Shown here: positions 43,405 through 52,814 of the stretch, in pieces
How the letters are laid out: the number at the start of each line of letters is the position of its first letter
How positions within the stretch are numbered: the stretch's first letter is position 1
Assembly (NCBI GenBank): GCA_963710135.1
Contig: CAVPYY010000006.1
Coordinates: 930,001 to 994,000 of the forward strand
Length of the DNA: 64,000 nt
Reading direction: 5' to 3'
DNA from: SG8-30 sp963710135
GTDB taxonomy: Bacteria > Pseudomonadota > Gammaproteobacteria > Steroidobacterales > Steroidobacteraceae
Notes under the pieces: model-generated
Database searches by the model: none
Told to the model about the DNA's origin: nothing
The model's input: the letters and a program-made list of their open reading frames with translations, nothing else
Translations under genes and position numbers: made by a program

Positions 43405-43731
43405 TCAGCCGCCCGGGAGTCCGTCCAGGACCATCACGTAGAACGTGCCCTTGCCCTCACGGAGTTTCTTGGCCTCGGCGTATTCTGGCGAGTTCCAGAA
43501 CGACCACGCGGCCTGCTTCGATGGAAACTTCGCGATGACCACGCTGCGGCCCTCCGCCTCGCCCTCCGCCACCTCGACTTTCGGTGCCGGCGTCATCGCC
43601 AGATAATGACCACCATACCTGGCATAGATGGGCGGCAAGGCGGCTGCGTAGGCCTTGAAGCCCTCCTTGTCGGTCACCACGCCCTGCACCACGAGGTAGC
43701 CGGGGCGCTGGTTGTCGTCGACGTCGGCCAT
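43405..43731 (-). CDS. DUF1330 family protein
   Basis: 108 residues with the dimeric ferredoxin-like fold of DUF1330: GYLVVQGVVTDKEGFKAYAA and VVIAKFPSKQAAWSFWNSPE. No catalytic role is established. The start is ATG at 43731 (MADVDDNQRP); the frame extends upstream without support. Single gene, divergent from the zinc-ribbon gene. Confidence 0.85.
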   Translation of the reverse strand: MADVDDNQRPGYLVVQGVVTDKEGFKAYAAALPPIYARYGGHYLAMTPAPKVEVAEGEAEGRSVVIAKFPSKQAAWSFWNSPEYAEAKKLREGKGTFYVMVLDGLPGG

Positions 43732-43807
43732 TCGCGGACTCCTTGATCCATCGGGCGGATGGCGACATTCTCGGCCTCGACCCACACATGGAGCAAGGAA
43801 CAGGGCC

Positions 43808-44182
43808 ATGTCATCCCTACCGCTGGTGTGCTGGAAGTGCGGCGCCTCGCTCGCCGACCTGACGCTGCCGCTGCGACGCCTGGAAGAATGTCGAGCCTGC
43901 GGCGCGGAACTGCACGTCTGCCGGCTGTGCGAGTTCTACGACGTCGCGGTGGCGAAGCACTGCCGGGAACCCATCGCGGAAGAAGTGAAGGACAAGACCC
44001 GGGCCAACTTCTGCGACTACTTCAAGCCCCGCCCGGGCGCCTACACGGCCGAGGGCGACGCCGGCGCCAGGGCCCGCGCTGAGCTGGCGGCCCTGTTCGG
44101 CGACACCTCGGGCGACGGCGGGACCGGGGCGGCGCAAAGTGAACTGGACGCGCTGTTCGGTTCCCCCCACAAGGACCCGTGA
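43808..44182 (+). CDS. zinc-ribbon protein
   Basis: 124 residues. The first 45 hold CWKCG, CRACG and CRLC pairs, followed by HC and FC cysteines, suggesting one or two structural zinc sites. The C-terminal half is Ala/Gly-rich with a repeated ELxALFG motif (AELAALFGDTSG and SELDALFGSPHK). Function unknown. The start is ATG at 43808. Confidence 0.75.
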   Translation: MSSLPLVCWKCGASLADLTLPLRRLEECRACGAELHVCRLCEFYDVAVAKHCREPIAEEVKDKTRANFCDYFKPRPGAYTAEGDAGARARAELAALFGDTSGDGGTGAAQSELDALFGSPHKDP

Positions 44183-44264
44183 CTGGCCAGCCAGCACTCC
44201 AGGTCGTCGAGCGGGTGTCGTCGGGCGGCGACCGCGGGGCGCGCCCAGGACCACCATTTTGCGC

Positions 44265-44270
44265 TAGGCT
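44265..44270 (+). promoter_or_regulatory. -10 element, leaderless arrangement
   Basis: TAGGCT ends six bases before the ATG at 44277 with no ribosome-binding site between them. Confidence 0.35.
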
Positions 44271-44276
44271 AAAGCA

Positions 44277-45704
44277 ATGAAAACTCGATCTCTGGTCATC
44301 ATGATCTCGGCTGCGGCCATCACGGCCTGCGGCGGTGGCGGTGGCGGTGGTAACGGGGTGGCGGTGGCGGGGGTGGTGGTGGCCCCACGGCCTGTTCGGT
44401 GGCCACCCAGAAGCAGTTCGTGCTCGACGTGGCGCGGGAGTGGTACCTGTTTCCCGATCTGCTGCCGGCGCAGGTGAACCTCGACGACTACGCGACGGCG
44501 CAGGCGCTGCTCGACGCGCTGACCGCGACCGCGCGCGCCCAGGGCAGGGACCGTTTCTTCAGCTTCGTCACCACCCAGCAGGCGGACAGCACGTTCTTCG
44601 GCGAGGGTGAGTTCATCGGCTTCGGTTTCCGCTCGCGCATCGACGGCAACCGGGTGTTCTTCACCGACGTGTTCGAATCGACCGCGACGCGCATCGCGCC
44701 CGCGTGGGAGGCAGGTATCCGGCGCGGGGCCGAACTGCTGGCGGTCGACTCGGGCAGCGGCTACGTGCCCGTCACGACGATCCTCGCCTCGGATCCGAAT
44801 CTCACCGGCGTCTTTGGCCCGGCCACCGAGGGCGTGCAGCGCGGCATCCGCTTTCGCCTCAATGGCGTCACCACCGATGCGACACTCACCAAGCGCATCG
44901 TCGCCATCACCCCGATTCCTTCGGACGGCGTGCAGGTGCTGACGCTGCCCGGGAATCCGGGCGTCGAGGTCGGGTACATCGCGCTGCGCACCTACATATC
45001 CACGGCCGAAGCACCGCTCAAGAGCGCCTTCGACGGCTTCCGCGCACGCGGCATCACGCGCTTCATCGTCGACGTCCGCTACAACGGCGGGGGATTGCTT
45101 TCGATCGCGCAGGTCCTGGCGGACCTGATGGGCGGCAATCGCGCGCGCGCTGCAGGACGTGCTCGCCAGCATCCGCTACCGCGCCAGCAAGGCGGCCGCC
45201 AACGACCAGACGGTGTTGTTCGAGCCTTATCCCGAGTCGGTCTCGCCGGAACAGATTGCGTTCATCACCACGGGGGCGACCGCCTCGGCCAGCGAGCTCT
45301 CCGTCGAGATCATGGATCCGTACCTGAATGTCGCGATCGTTGGCCAGAACACTTTCGGCAAGCCAGTGGGCCAGGACGCCTTCGACCAGGCCGGTTGCGA
45401 CACCCGCTTGAGACTCATCACCTTCCGCACCACCAACGCGCTGGAGCAGGGCGACTATTACACCGGCCTCGCCAATTTCGTCGATGCCTCCTGTGCCGCC
45501 GGCGACGACGTGTCGCGCGCCACCGGTGACCCGGCCGAGGCCTCGACCGCCGAGGCGCTGTTCTGGCTGGCCAACAACCGCTGCAACCAGGTGCTCGACT
45601 CGGGCCAGCCCGGCCTGCAGAAAGGCTTGAGCGGCGCGGAACTGCGCTGGCCCGATCCGAACCCGGAGACGCCGGTCCAGTACTGGCTACCTGGGACGTT
45701 CTGA
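44277..45704 (+). CDS. S41 family lipoprotein peptidase (two frame changes)
   Basis: About 475 residues. The signal has the lipobox AITACGG and continues into a Gly-rich linker. The PDZ-like and tail-specific protease parts follow: VATQKQFVLDVAREWYLFPD, GYIALRTYISTAEAPLKSAF, IVDVRYNGGGLLSIAQVLAD, then TTGATASASELSVEIMDPYL with the nucleophilic serine and NTFGKPVGQDAF with the lysine. The frame changes in the G-run near 44350-44360 (one G short) and in a CG-repeat near 45150. Joined, the product is a normal periplasmic S41 peptidase, cutting C-terminal ends of proteins. G-run slippage or sequence error are both possible. Confidence 0.82.
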
Positions 45705-45863
45705 CGGGCGTCCCGGCGACGACCGAGCAGCGCCGCAAGGCCTGCGCTCGGGACGCTTTCTTGTCCGCCTGTCGGACCGCGGTAGTTACCGTGATGCATT
45801 TGCCGCGCAGGCCCGGCAGGTTTCGTCCAGAATGAGAAAGCTTTGTCCCGTAGGAATCGCACG

Positions 45864-47030
45864 ATGACGGATACGACCATCGCCGAGAAGCCACCCATCA
45901 ACTGGGTGACCACCGTCCTGTTTTCGGTCACCTTCCTGGTGTCGATCACCGTGGTGCCGTGGTACGGCCTCACGCACGGTTTCAGCGCCGCCGCGTGGAT
46001 CGGCTTCTTCGTGCTGCTGGCCGCCAACGGTTTCTCGATCACCGCCGGTTACCACCGGCTGTGGTCGCATCGCGCCTACAAGGCGACCTGGCCGGCGCGG
46101 CTGTTCTTCGCGGTGTTCGGCGCAATGGCGCTGCAGAACAGCATCCTGATCTGGTGCACGGATCATCGCCGCCATCATCGCTTCGTCGACGACAACGATG
46201 CGGACCCCTACTCGGCCGGCCGGGGTTTCTGGTTCTCGCACATCGGCTGGATGCTTCGCTACTGGAAGACCGGCCGCAACGATTTCAGCAACGGCAAGGA
46301 CCTGCAGGACGACCCGATCGTCATGTTCCAGCATCGCTGGTACCTGCCGCTGACCATCGGCACCAACGTGGGCCTGCCGCTGCTGCTCGGCTGGCTGTCC
46401 GGCGACCTGTGGGGCGTGTTCCTGCTGGCCGGCGTGCTGCGCCTGGTGGTGAATCACCACGTGACGTTCTTCATCAACTCGCTCGCCCACATCTGGGGCA
46501 GCCAGCCCTATACGGACGAGAACTCGGCGCGCGACAACCCCGTGCTGGCCTTCCTGACCTACGGCGAGGGCTACCACAACTTCCACCACATCTTCGCGCA
46601 CGACTACCGCAACGCGGTGCGCTGGTGGCAGTGGGATCCGACCAAGTGGCTGATCAACATCCTCGCTTGGCTTGGGATGGCGAGCGACCTCAAGCGGGTG
46701 CCCGATGTGACCATCCAGCGCGCCCGCCTGGCGATGCAATTCCAGCGCGCGCAGACGGCGTTGGAAAGCCGCCGGCGCATCCTGCCGCGCCCGGACTTCG
46801 AGGCGATCCGCGCGCGCATCTCGCACGAGTACGAGTCCTTCCAGAACACGCTGCACGAGTGGTCGAAGCTGCGCGAGGAGTGGTACGAGGGAACCCGCCA
46901 GCGCATGGTGCAGCGCTGGGAAGAGGCGACTTTCCGCACGCGCGTGCGCGAAATCGAGTATCGCCTGCGCATGCACCGCCGCCGGCTGCGGCTGTTGACC
47001 GCCCAGCTCGCCGTACCAGTACCCGCCTGA
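45864..47030 (+). CDS. acyl-CoA/fatty-acid desaturase
   Basis: 388 residues. An integral-membrane di-iron desaturase introducing a cis double bond, delta-9 type by similarity. Histidine boxes are HRLWSH (64-69), HRRHH (TDHRRHHRFVDDNDAD) and HNFHH (GEGYHNFHHIFAHDYRN). Four membrane helices surround them. The C-terminal 110 residues are a charged coiled coil, longer than in minimal desaturases. The start is ATG at 45864 with AGGA upstream; a TTG 21 bases earlier is only a frame extension. It is followed by a strong terminator. Confidence 0.92.
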   Translation: MTDTTIAEKPPINWVTTVLFSVTFLVSITVVPWYGLTHGFSAAAWIGFFVLLAANGFSITAGYHRLWSHRAYKATWPARLFFAVFGAMALQNSILIWCTDHRRHHRFVDDNDADPYSAGRGFWFSHIGWMLRYWKTGRNDFSNGKDLQDDPIVMFQHRWYLPLTIGTNVGLPLLLGWLSGDLWGVFLLAGVLRLVVNHHVTFFINSLAHIWGSQPYTDENSARDNPVLAFLTYGEGYHNFHHIFAHDYRNAVRWWQWDPTKWLINILAWLGMASDLKRVPDVTIQRARLAMQFQRAQTALESRRRILPRPDFEAIRARISHEYESFQNTLHEWSKLREEWYEGTRQRMVQRWEEATFRTRVREIEYRLRMHRRRLRLLTAQLAVPVPA

Positions 47031-47060
47031 ACGCGCGGGGCCGTCGCCCCGCTTATACTG

Positions 47061-47098
47061 AACGGCCGTCGCGACGTGTTGCGACGGCCGTTTTCGTT
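47061..47098 (+). terminator. rho-independent terminator after the desaturase
   Basis: AACGGCCGTCGC (47061-47072) and GCGACGGCCGTT (47081-47092) form a 12-bp stem with an 8-base loop, then TTCGTTT. A TATACT box at 47054-47059 directly precedes it and could start the next gene's message inside the stem. Confidence 0.85.
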
Positions 47099-47126
47099 TG
47101 AGGTCCCGGAGCCCGGAGGGTGAATC

Positions 47127-47957
47127 GTGTCGTTCGAGAATCTGGAAGTCAGCCGCGAAGGCTTCGTCGCAACACTCTGGCTGAATCGCCCCGACAAGCT
47201 CAACGCGCTCAATCGCCAGTTGTGGAAGGACATCCCCGCCGCGGTCGCCGGACTCGATGCGGACCCCGAGGTGCGCGTCATCGTGCTCGCGGGTCGCGGG
47301 CGGGCATTCTGTGCCGGCATCGACCTGATCGACCACGCCGCGGGCTTCGCGGGCGGCGGGTCGCTGTCGGGCGCTGGAGAATCCGCGGCCGGCAAGCGCC
47401 GCGCCCTGTATGACGACATCCGCCGCTACCAGCAGACCGTCAGCTGTCTCGCCGACAGCGACAAGCCGGTCGTCGCCGCCATTCACGGCGCCTGCCTAGG
47501 CGCGGGGCTCGACCTGGCGACGGCCTGCGACATCCGCCTGGCCAGCGCAGAGGCCACGTTCTCGGTCCGGGAAACCCGCATCGCGATGGTCGCCGACGTC
47601 GGCGTACTGCAGCGCCTGCCGCGCATAGTAGGCGATGGCGTCGCGCGCGAGCTCGCGTTGACCGGCCGGGACATCGACGCCGCACGCGCGCTGGCGACCA
47701 ACCTGGTGTCGGAGGTGCTGCCCGACCCGGCCGCGCTGGCAGCCCGGGCAGCCGCGCTGGCCGCGGAGATCGCAGCGCATTCGCCGCTTGCGACCCAGGG
47801 CGCCAAACACGTGCTGAACGCGGCCCGCCGGCGCGACACGATAGAGAGCCTCGACTACGTCGCGCTGTGGAACTCAGCCTTCCTCCACTCCGATGACCTC
47901 GAGGAGGCCGTGCGCGCGTTCGCCGAACGCAGGACGCCGCGTTTCCGCGGGCAGTGA
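47127..47957 (+). CDS. enoyl-CoA hydratase/isomerase family protein, dienoyl-CoA isomerase-like
   Basis: 276 residues of crotonase fold starting at GTG with GGAGGG upstream. The oxyanion-hole segments are GRAFCAGIDLID and HGACLGAGLDLATACDI. MVADVGVLQRLPRIVG carries an aspartate where delta-3,5-delta-2,4-dienoyl-CoA isomerases place their catalytic acid, so that activity fits better than plain hydratase. It would serve oxidation of unsaturated fatty acids and stands as a single gene. Confidence 0.88.
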   Translation: MSFENLEVSREGFVATLWLNRPDKLNALNRQLWKDIPAAVAGLDADPEVRVIVLAGRGRAFCAGIDLIDHAAGFAGGGSLSGAGESAAGKRRALYDDIRRYQQTVSCLADSDKPVVAAIHGACLGAGLDLATACDIRLASAEATFSVRETRIAMVADVGVLQRLPRIVGDGVARELALTGRDIDAARALATNLVSEVLPDPAALAARAAALAAEIAAHSPLATQGAKHVLNAARRRDTIESLDYVALWNSAFLHSDDLEEAVRAFAERRTPRFRGQ

Positions 47958-48077
47958 GCGGCTGCCGGGCCGCACCTGTCGCCGATTGCCGACACACGCC
48001 CCCGGGGGACCTTGATACTCTGGGCGCAACCTTGATCGGTTAGCCTGTCACAGGCGGTTTACTGGAAGGAGCACGTC

Positions 48078-48557
48078 ATGGCGATCTGGAAGGACCTCGG
48101 GGCGAAAGACAGCACCGGCGCGCGTGAGACCCCCTCATCTTTCTCCGACAACCCGAGCCAGCCGTCGACGCCCGCCAGCACGCCGCCCCGCCCGGCCGGA
48201 CGCGCCGACCTGAAGGAATCCCTGTTCTCTTCCGGGCTGACCATCGAGGGCAAGATCGAAGGCTCCGGCCATGTGCGCATCGCCGGCAAGTTCAAGGGCG
48301 ACGTCAACGTCGACGGGACCTTCACCATCGAGCCGGGTGCGCATGTCTCGGGAGCCGTGCGGGCCGGCGCGGTCGTGGTCGGCGGGGAGCTCGAGGGCAA
48401 CATCGAGGCGGCCTCCAGCGTGGACCTGCAGCAGACCGGCGTCGTCAATGGCGACGTCAACGCCGGCTCGCTGACCGTCGCTGCCGGCGCCAAGATGCGC
48501 GGCCGGGTCGAATTTGGCTGGACTCCGACGCCGGGCGCCCCGTCGGCGAAGAAGTAA
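48078..48557 (+). CDS. bactofilin (polymer-forming cytoskeletal protein)
   Basis: 159 residues. A Ser/Pro-rich unordered N-terminus of about 45 residues is followed by the bactofilin beta-helix (SSGLTIEGKIEGSGHVRIAG and repeats to GRVEFGW). Bactofilins polymerise without nucleotide and organise cell-shape or envelope enzymes at the inner membrane. AAGGAG lies 8 bases before the ATG. It is followed 16 bases later by the zinc-ribbon gene, probably an operon. Confidence 0.92.
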   Translation: MAIWKDLGAKDSTGARETPSSFSDNPSQPSTPASTPPRPAGRADLKESLFSSGLTIEGKIEGSGHVRIAGKFKGDVNVDGTFTIEPGAHVSGAVRAGAVVVGGELEGNIEAASSVDLQQTGVVNGDVNAGSLTVAAGAKMRGRVEFGWTPTPGAPSAKK

Positions 48558-48573
48558 CGCACAGGATGCCGCC

Positions 48574-48918
48574 ATGAGCCGGCGCACGGTCCCGGCGGGC
48601 AGGACTCGCACCTGCCCGCACTGCAAGGCGACGATCCTTGAAAGCGCCGCCGTCTGTCCGGCCTGCAACCACCACCTGCGCTTCGGCGCGGCGGCGCCCG
48701 GCGAAGCGCAGCCGCAACACGGCGAGATCGCCTTCCAGGTCGAGGGATCCGTCCAGCACCCGCTGGCCGGCGAGCCCTGGGAGTATTCGGTGGTCGTGGT
48801 CGTGCGCAACCAGCGCGGCGAGGAAATCGCCCGCAAGGTGGTCAATGTCGGCGCGCTCGGCGCCGGCGACGCCTGCACGTTCGGCCTCACCGTGGAGCTG
48901 TTCAAGCCCGGCGCCTGA
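48574..48918 (+). CDS. zinc-ribbon protein downstream of bactofilin
   Basis: 114 residues. CPHC and CPAC pairs at residues 14-33 form a zinc ribbon. The remainder is predicted beta-sandwich (GEIAFQVEGSVQHPLAGEPW, VVVRNQRGEEIARKVVNVGA). Function unknown; the context suggests a partner of the bactofilin scaffold. Confidence 0.7.
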   Translation: MSRRTVPAGRTRTCPHCKATILESAAVCPACNHHLRFGAAAPGEAQPQHGEIAFQVEGSVQHPLAGEPWEYSVVVVVRNQRGEEIARKVVNVGALGAGDACTFGLTVELFKPGA

Positions 48919-49021
48919 TCCCGGCGCGCCATGACTCGGTAGAATTCCCGAGGTAAGCGGCAGCAGGCGCCGCTAGGCTTGGCGCCGTTTGCCGATTCTG
49001 GCGTGGTGGAACAGCACGACG

Positions 49022-50341
49022 ATGACGAGACTGCACAGACTCTGCTGGGCACTGGCCCTGCTGTGGGCCCTGCCCGGGGCCGTCCAGGCCGACGCGAGCC
49101 GCGACGAGTTCTGGCACGGCACCCTTGCTGATGGCACCCCGACGGTGCGCCTGCACTATTTCTATTCGCCGACCTGCCCGCACTGCCAGGCCGCGGCGCC
49201 GTTCATCGAGCAACTGGCCGACCGCCTGCCCTGGCTCGACGTGACCAAGTACTCGGTCAAGGACAATCGCGACAATGCCCGCCTGTACTTCGACACCGCG
49301 AAGTCCCTCGGGGTCGAGGCGCTGTCGGTGCCGGGATTCGTCTTCTGCCGCCGGGTCGAGATCGGCTACGACAGCGCCGAAACCACTGGCGCCATGCTCG
49401 AGCAGGCCCTGACCCGTTGCTACCGGGAGCGCCAGGCGAGCGGCGCGCCGGCGACCGCCGCGGCAGCCGGCGGCGGGGCGACGGCCGGCTCGCCCCCGGC
49501 CAGCGCGGTCACCCTCCCGTTCCTCGGGCAGGTCAGCGCGAGCAGCCTGTCGTTGCCGCTGCTCACTGTCGTGCTCGCCGGTGTCGACGCCTTCAATCCC
49601 TGCGCCTTCTTCGTGCTGCTGTTCCTGCTCAGCCTCATGGTGCACGCGAAGAGCCGCGCGCGGATGCTGGTCGTGGGTGGCACGTTCGTGGTGTTCTCGG
49701 GGCTCGTGTACTTCGTGTTCATGGCCGCCTGGCTGAACGTCTTCCTGATCGCAGGCGAGTTGCGTCTGGTCACCGTCGCCGCGGGCCTGGTGGCGCTCAC
49801 CATGGGCGCGATCAACGTCAAGGACTACTTCTGGTTCAAGGAAGGCGTCAGCCTGTCGATCCCCGACGCGGCCAAGCCGGGACTGTTCAAGCGCATGCGG
49901 GAAGTCGTCGCGGCCGGTCGCACCGGTCCGATGCTCGCCAGCACGGTGCTGCTCGCCATCGTGGCCAACTCCTATGAGTTGCTGTGCACCGCGGGCTTCC
50001 CGATGGTGTACACCCGCTCGCTGACGCTGGCCGGGCTGCCCACCTGGCAGTACTACGCCTATCTCGCCGCCTACAACGTCATCTACGTGCTGCCGCTGCT
50101 GGCGATCGTCATCGTGTTCGCCTGGACCATGGGCGCGCGCAAGCTGTCGGAGTCCGAGGGCCAGGTGCTCAAGCTGGTGTCGGGCTGCATGATGCTGGCC
50201 TTCGGGCTGCTGCTCCTGGCGGCGCCGCATTGGCTCACCAACGCGTTTGTCTCCATCACCATCCTCGCCGTGGCGGTAGTCGTCGCCTTTGCAACGGTCG
50301 CCGCCACGCGCCGCCTGCGCCAGGGGGGACGTCCCGCCTGA
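49022..50341 (+). CDS. periplasmic thioredoxin domain fused to a DsbD/CcdA-type membrane domain
   Basis: 439 residues. A signal or anchor helix is followed by a thioredoxin-like domain with CPHC (FYSPTCPHCQAAAPFIEQ) at residues 1 to about 140, a Gly/Ala-rich linker and about eight membrane helices. Redox cysteines lie in FNPCAFFVLLF and ELLCTAGFP, as in DsbD and CcdA, which carry electrons from cytoplasmic thioredoxin to the periplasm. Here the thioredoxin domain is N-terminal, opposite to DsbD. The likely role is reducing apocytochrome or other periplasmic cysteines, and multihaem cytochrome genes follow. ATG at 49022. Confidence 0.82.
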   Translation: MTRLHRLCWALALLWALPGAVQADASRDEFWHGTLADGTPTVRLHYFYSPTCPHCQAAAPFIEQLADRLPWLDVTKYSVKDNRDNARLYFDTAKSLGVEALSVPGFVFCRRVEIGYDSAETTGAMLEQALTRCYRERQASGAPATAAAAGGGATAGSPPASAVTLPFLGQVSASSLSLPLLTVVLAGVDAFNPCAFFVLLFLLSLMVHAKSRARMLVVGGTFVVFSGLVYFVFMAAWLNVFLIAGELRLVTVAAGLVALTMGAINVKDYFWFKEGVSLSIPDAAKPGLFKRMREVVAAGRTGPMLASTVLLAIVANSYELLCTAGFPMVYTRSLTLAGLPTWQYYAYLAAYNVIYVLPLLAIVIVFAWTMGARKLSESEGQVLKLVSGCMMLAFGLLLLAAPHWLTNAFVSITILAVAVVVAFATVAATRRLRQGGRPA

Positions 50342-50634
50342 GCCGGCCCGGAGTGTCAATCCGGATCCGCCGAGCCTTTCTGTTCAAGGGGTTCCGACTG
50401 TGACGCAGCGCAGCACAGTACGGCTTCCCACGATGAACCTGGGTTCGCCTGTTGGGTACAAGTGTGCCTGTGCAACCGACCCCCCGTGCCTGTAGTGGCA
50501 TGGACGGGGTAGTTCGCCGCAAACAGGGAATCGAACAGCCACGTGGCAAAGCACCGCGCTATCGAAGACCTCGCCGGGAACATGCCGGTGAGCCCGACGC
50601 GCGCCTGCCGGAAAGACGTCTGGAGTAGTCAATC

Positions 50635-52713
50635 GTGAACAGGACCTCTGTCTCGCCGCTCGAATCAAGCACCGTCCGGATTCCCGGCGCCGCGCTTGCT
50701 CGATGCCTGCTGGCCGCGCTGATCGCGACCGCTGCCCTTGCTCCCGCGGCCGCCACGGCCCAGGACGCCGAAGCACGCACCATCCCGAACTCGAAGTGCC
50801 TGAATTGCCACGACGACGACGAGTTGACCACCGACGACGGCAAGTCGATGGCCATCCACGAGGCCGAGTTCGCCGGCTCGAAGCACCGCCGTGTCGACTG
50901 CGTCGAATGCCACAAGGACGCGCTGGAAATCCGTCATCCCCGCAATGACCTGGGCCCGGTGCCGGTCATGGTGTGCGAGGACTGCCACGCGGACGAAATC
51001 GCCCCGCTCAGGACCAGCGCGCACGCCAAGAAGGCCACCCCGGATGCCGACGCCGCCTCTTGCGGAAAATGTCACGGCAACGTTCATACCTTGCCGCGGC
51101 GTCCCGGGCTCGAGGCGCCGCTGTCTTCCACCAACCAGATGGAGACCTGCGGCCAGTGCCATGGCGACATGATGGAAGGCTACCTGCACAGCTCGCACGC
51201 CAAGGCGCGCCTGGTGAAGGGCCTGACCTCGGCGCCCGGCTGCACGGACTGCCACGGCGGGCACGACATCCTGCCGAAGAGCAACCCGGAGTCGCGCACC
51301 TCTCACGCCAAGAGCCCGGAAATGTGCGGCGATTGCCACGGCATCATCCTCGACCAGTGGGAGGACGACAGCGCCCACGGCACGCTCTGGAAAGAAGGCA
51401 AGGACGGCCCGGTCTGCACGACCTGCCACCAGGCACACGACATCCAGGACCCGACCTCCCAGGCCATGCGCCAGGAGTTCCCGAATGAGTGCGGCACCTG
51501 CCACGAGGACGTGCTGAAGACCTACCGGCACAGCTTCCACGGCAAGATGACAGAGCTGGGCTATCAGGCTTCGCGCGATGTGCTCGGACTGCCATACGCC
51601 GCACGCCAACCTGCCGGCGTCCGATCCGCGCTCGAGCATCCACCCGGACAATCTTGCGGCGACCTGCGGCACCTGCCACGAGAACGTGACGGCGGGCTTC
51701 CTGACCTTCGACCCGCACAGCGATCCGGAGAACCCGGACGACAACATCTACGTGTACTGGATCTACATGTTCATGACCGCGCTGCTGATCGGCGTGTTCG
51801 GCTTCTTCGGCCTGCACATGCTGCTCTGGTTGCAGCGCACGCTGGTCGGCAAGCTGCGCGGCGAGTTCAAGACACCGCACGGCGGCCCGGGCCAGTACGT
51901 GCAGCGCTTCACGAACATGCAGATCGGCCTTCACATGACCATCGTGGTGAGCTTCCTGCTGCTGGCGGCCACCGGCCTGCCGCTGAAGTTCCCGGAGGCG
52001 CACGTGGGCGGTACCGTTGGCGAACGTGCTGGGCGGGCCCGAGGCCGCGGCCTGGCTGCATCGCGTGGCGGCCATCGTCACCTTCGGCTACTTCGGCGTG
52101 CACTTCTTCAGCATGCTGTACGACATGTTCGTCAAGAAGGAGAAGGGCTATCTCTGGGGCTGGCGCTCCATGGTGCCGCAGCCGAGCGACGTCGCCGACC
52201 TGTGGGCGAACTTCAAGTACTTCCTGTACCTCGGGCCGCGGCCGAAGTTCGACCGCTGGACCTACTGGGAGAAGTTCGACTACCTGGCGGTGTTCTGGGG
52301 CGTGGCGATCATCGGCGTCTCCGGCCTGATGCTGTGGTTCCCGACGTTCTTCGCGCAGCTTCCTGCCCGGCTGGACGCTGAACGCGGCCTACGTGGTGCA
52401 CAGCGACGAAGCCCTGCTGGCGACCGGCTTCATCTTCCTGTTCCACTTCTTCCACACCCACCTGCGGCCGGAAAGCTTCCCGATGGATCCCGTGATCTTC
52501 ACCGGGCGCATGCCGCTGGAGAAGTTCAAGGAAGAGCGGCCGCTCGAGTACGAGCGCCTGGTGGCGGAGAACAAGCTCGACGCGCTGCTGGTCGGCCCGC
52601 CGGACAAGGCCACGCTCTTGAAAGCGCACATCTTCGGCTTCAGCGCCGTGGCAGTGGGGGTGATGCTGGTCGTGTTCATCTTCTGGGCCCTGCTCGGCGG
52701 AATGCTGCACTGA
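50635..52713 (+). CDS. 11-haem cytochrome c / cytochrome b fusion, CbcL-like (three frame changes)
   Basis: About 690 residues once three frame changes near 51585, 52010 and 52365 are corrected. The start is GTG at 50635 with GGAG 9 bases upstream, followed by a signal-anchor. The periplasmic part holds eleven CxxCH sites: CLNCH, CVECH, CEDCH, CGKCH, CGQCH, CTDCH, CGDCH, CTTCH, CGTCH, CSDCH and CGTCH. The C-terminal part has about six membrane helices with histidines (FGVHFFSMLYDMF, FLFHFFHTHLRP), as in di-haem cytochrome b. The layout resembles Geobacter CbcL, which oxidises quinol and passes electrons to periplasmic cytochromes. Two separate genes are unlikely because haem 10 continues the domain immediately. 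A 293-base gap before it holds only weak hairpins. Confidence 0.82.
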
Positions 52714-52731
52714 TCGGCCATGGGGCCTCTG

Positions 52732-52765
52732 GAGCCGCGCGATTCCAGCAGGAGTCGCGCGGCTC
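52732..52765 (+). terminator. hairpin between the two cytochrome genes
   Basis: GAGCCGCGCGA (52732-52742) and TCGCGCGGCTC (52755-52765) form a perfect 11-bp stem with a 12-base loop, followed by TTGAT. It could be a partial terminator or an mRNA-processing site that sets the ratio of the two cytochromes. Confidence 0.5.
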
Positions 52766-52782
52766 TTGATCGAGAGCGGTAT

Positions 52783-52801
52783 GTGCCCGACACTCGGGCA
52801 C
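52783..52801 (+). other. hairpin next to the ribosome-binding site of the NapC-like gene
   Basis: GTGCCCGA, loop CAC, TCGGGCAC: a perfect 8-bp stem, ending directly before GGGGGAC and 13 bases before the ATG at 52815. It may protect the message 5' end or modulate initiation. Confidence 0.45.
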
Positions 52802-52814
52802 GGGGGACACCAGC

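Noticed and set aside
50342..50634. Possible small RNA or riboswitch before the cytochrome operon
   Set aside because: Only weak, imperfect hairpins (around 50480-50515) and no conserved motif; nothing decisive.
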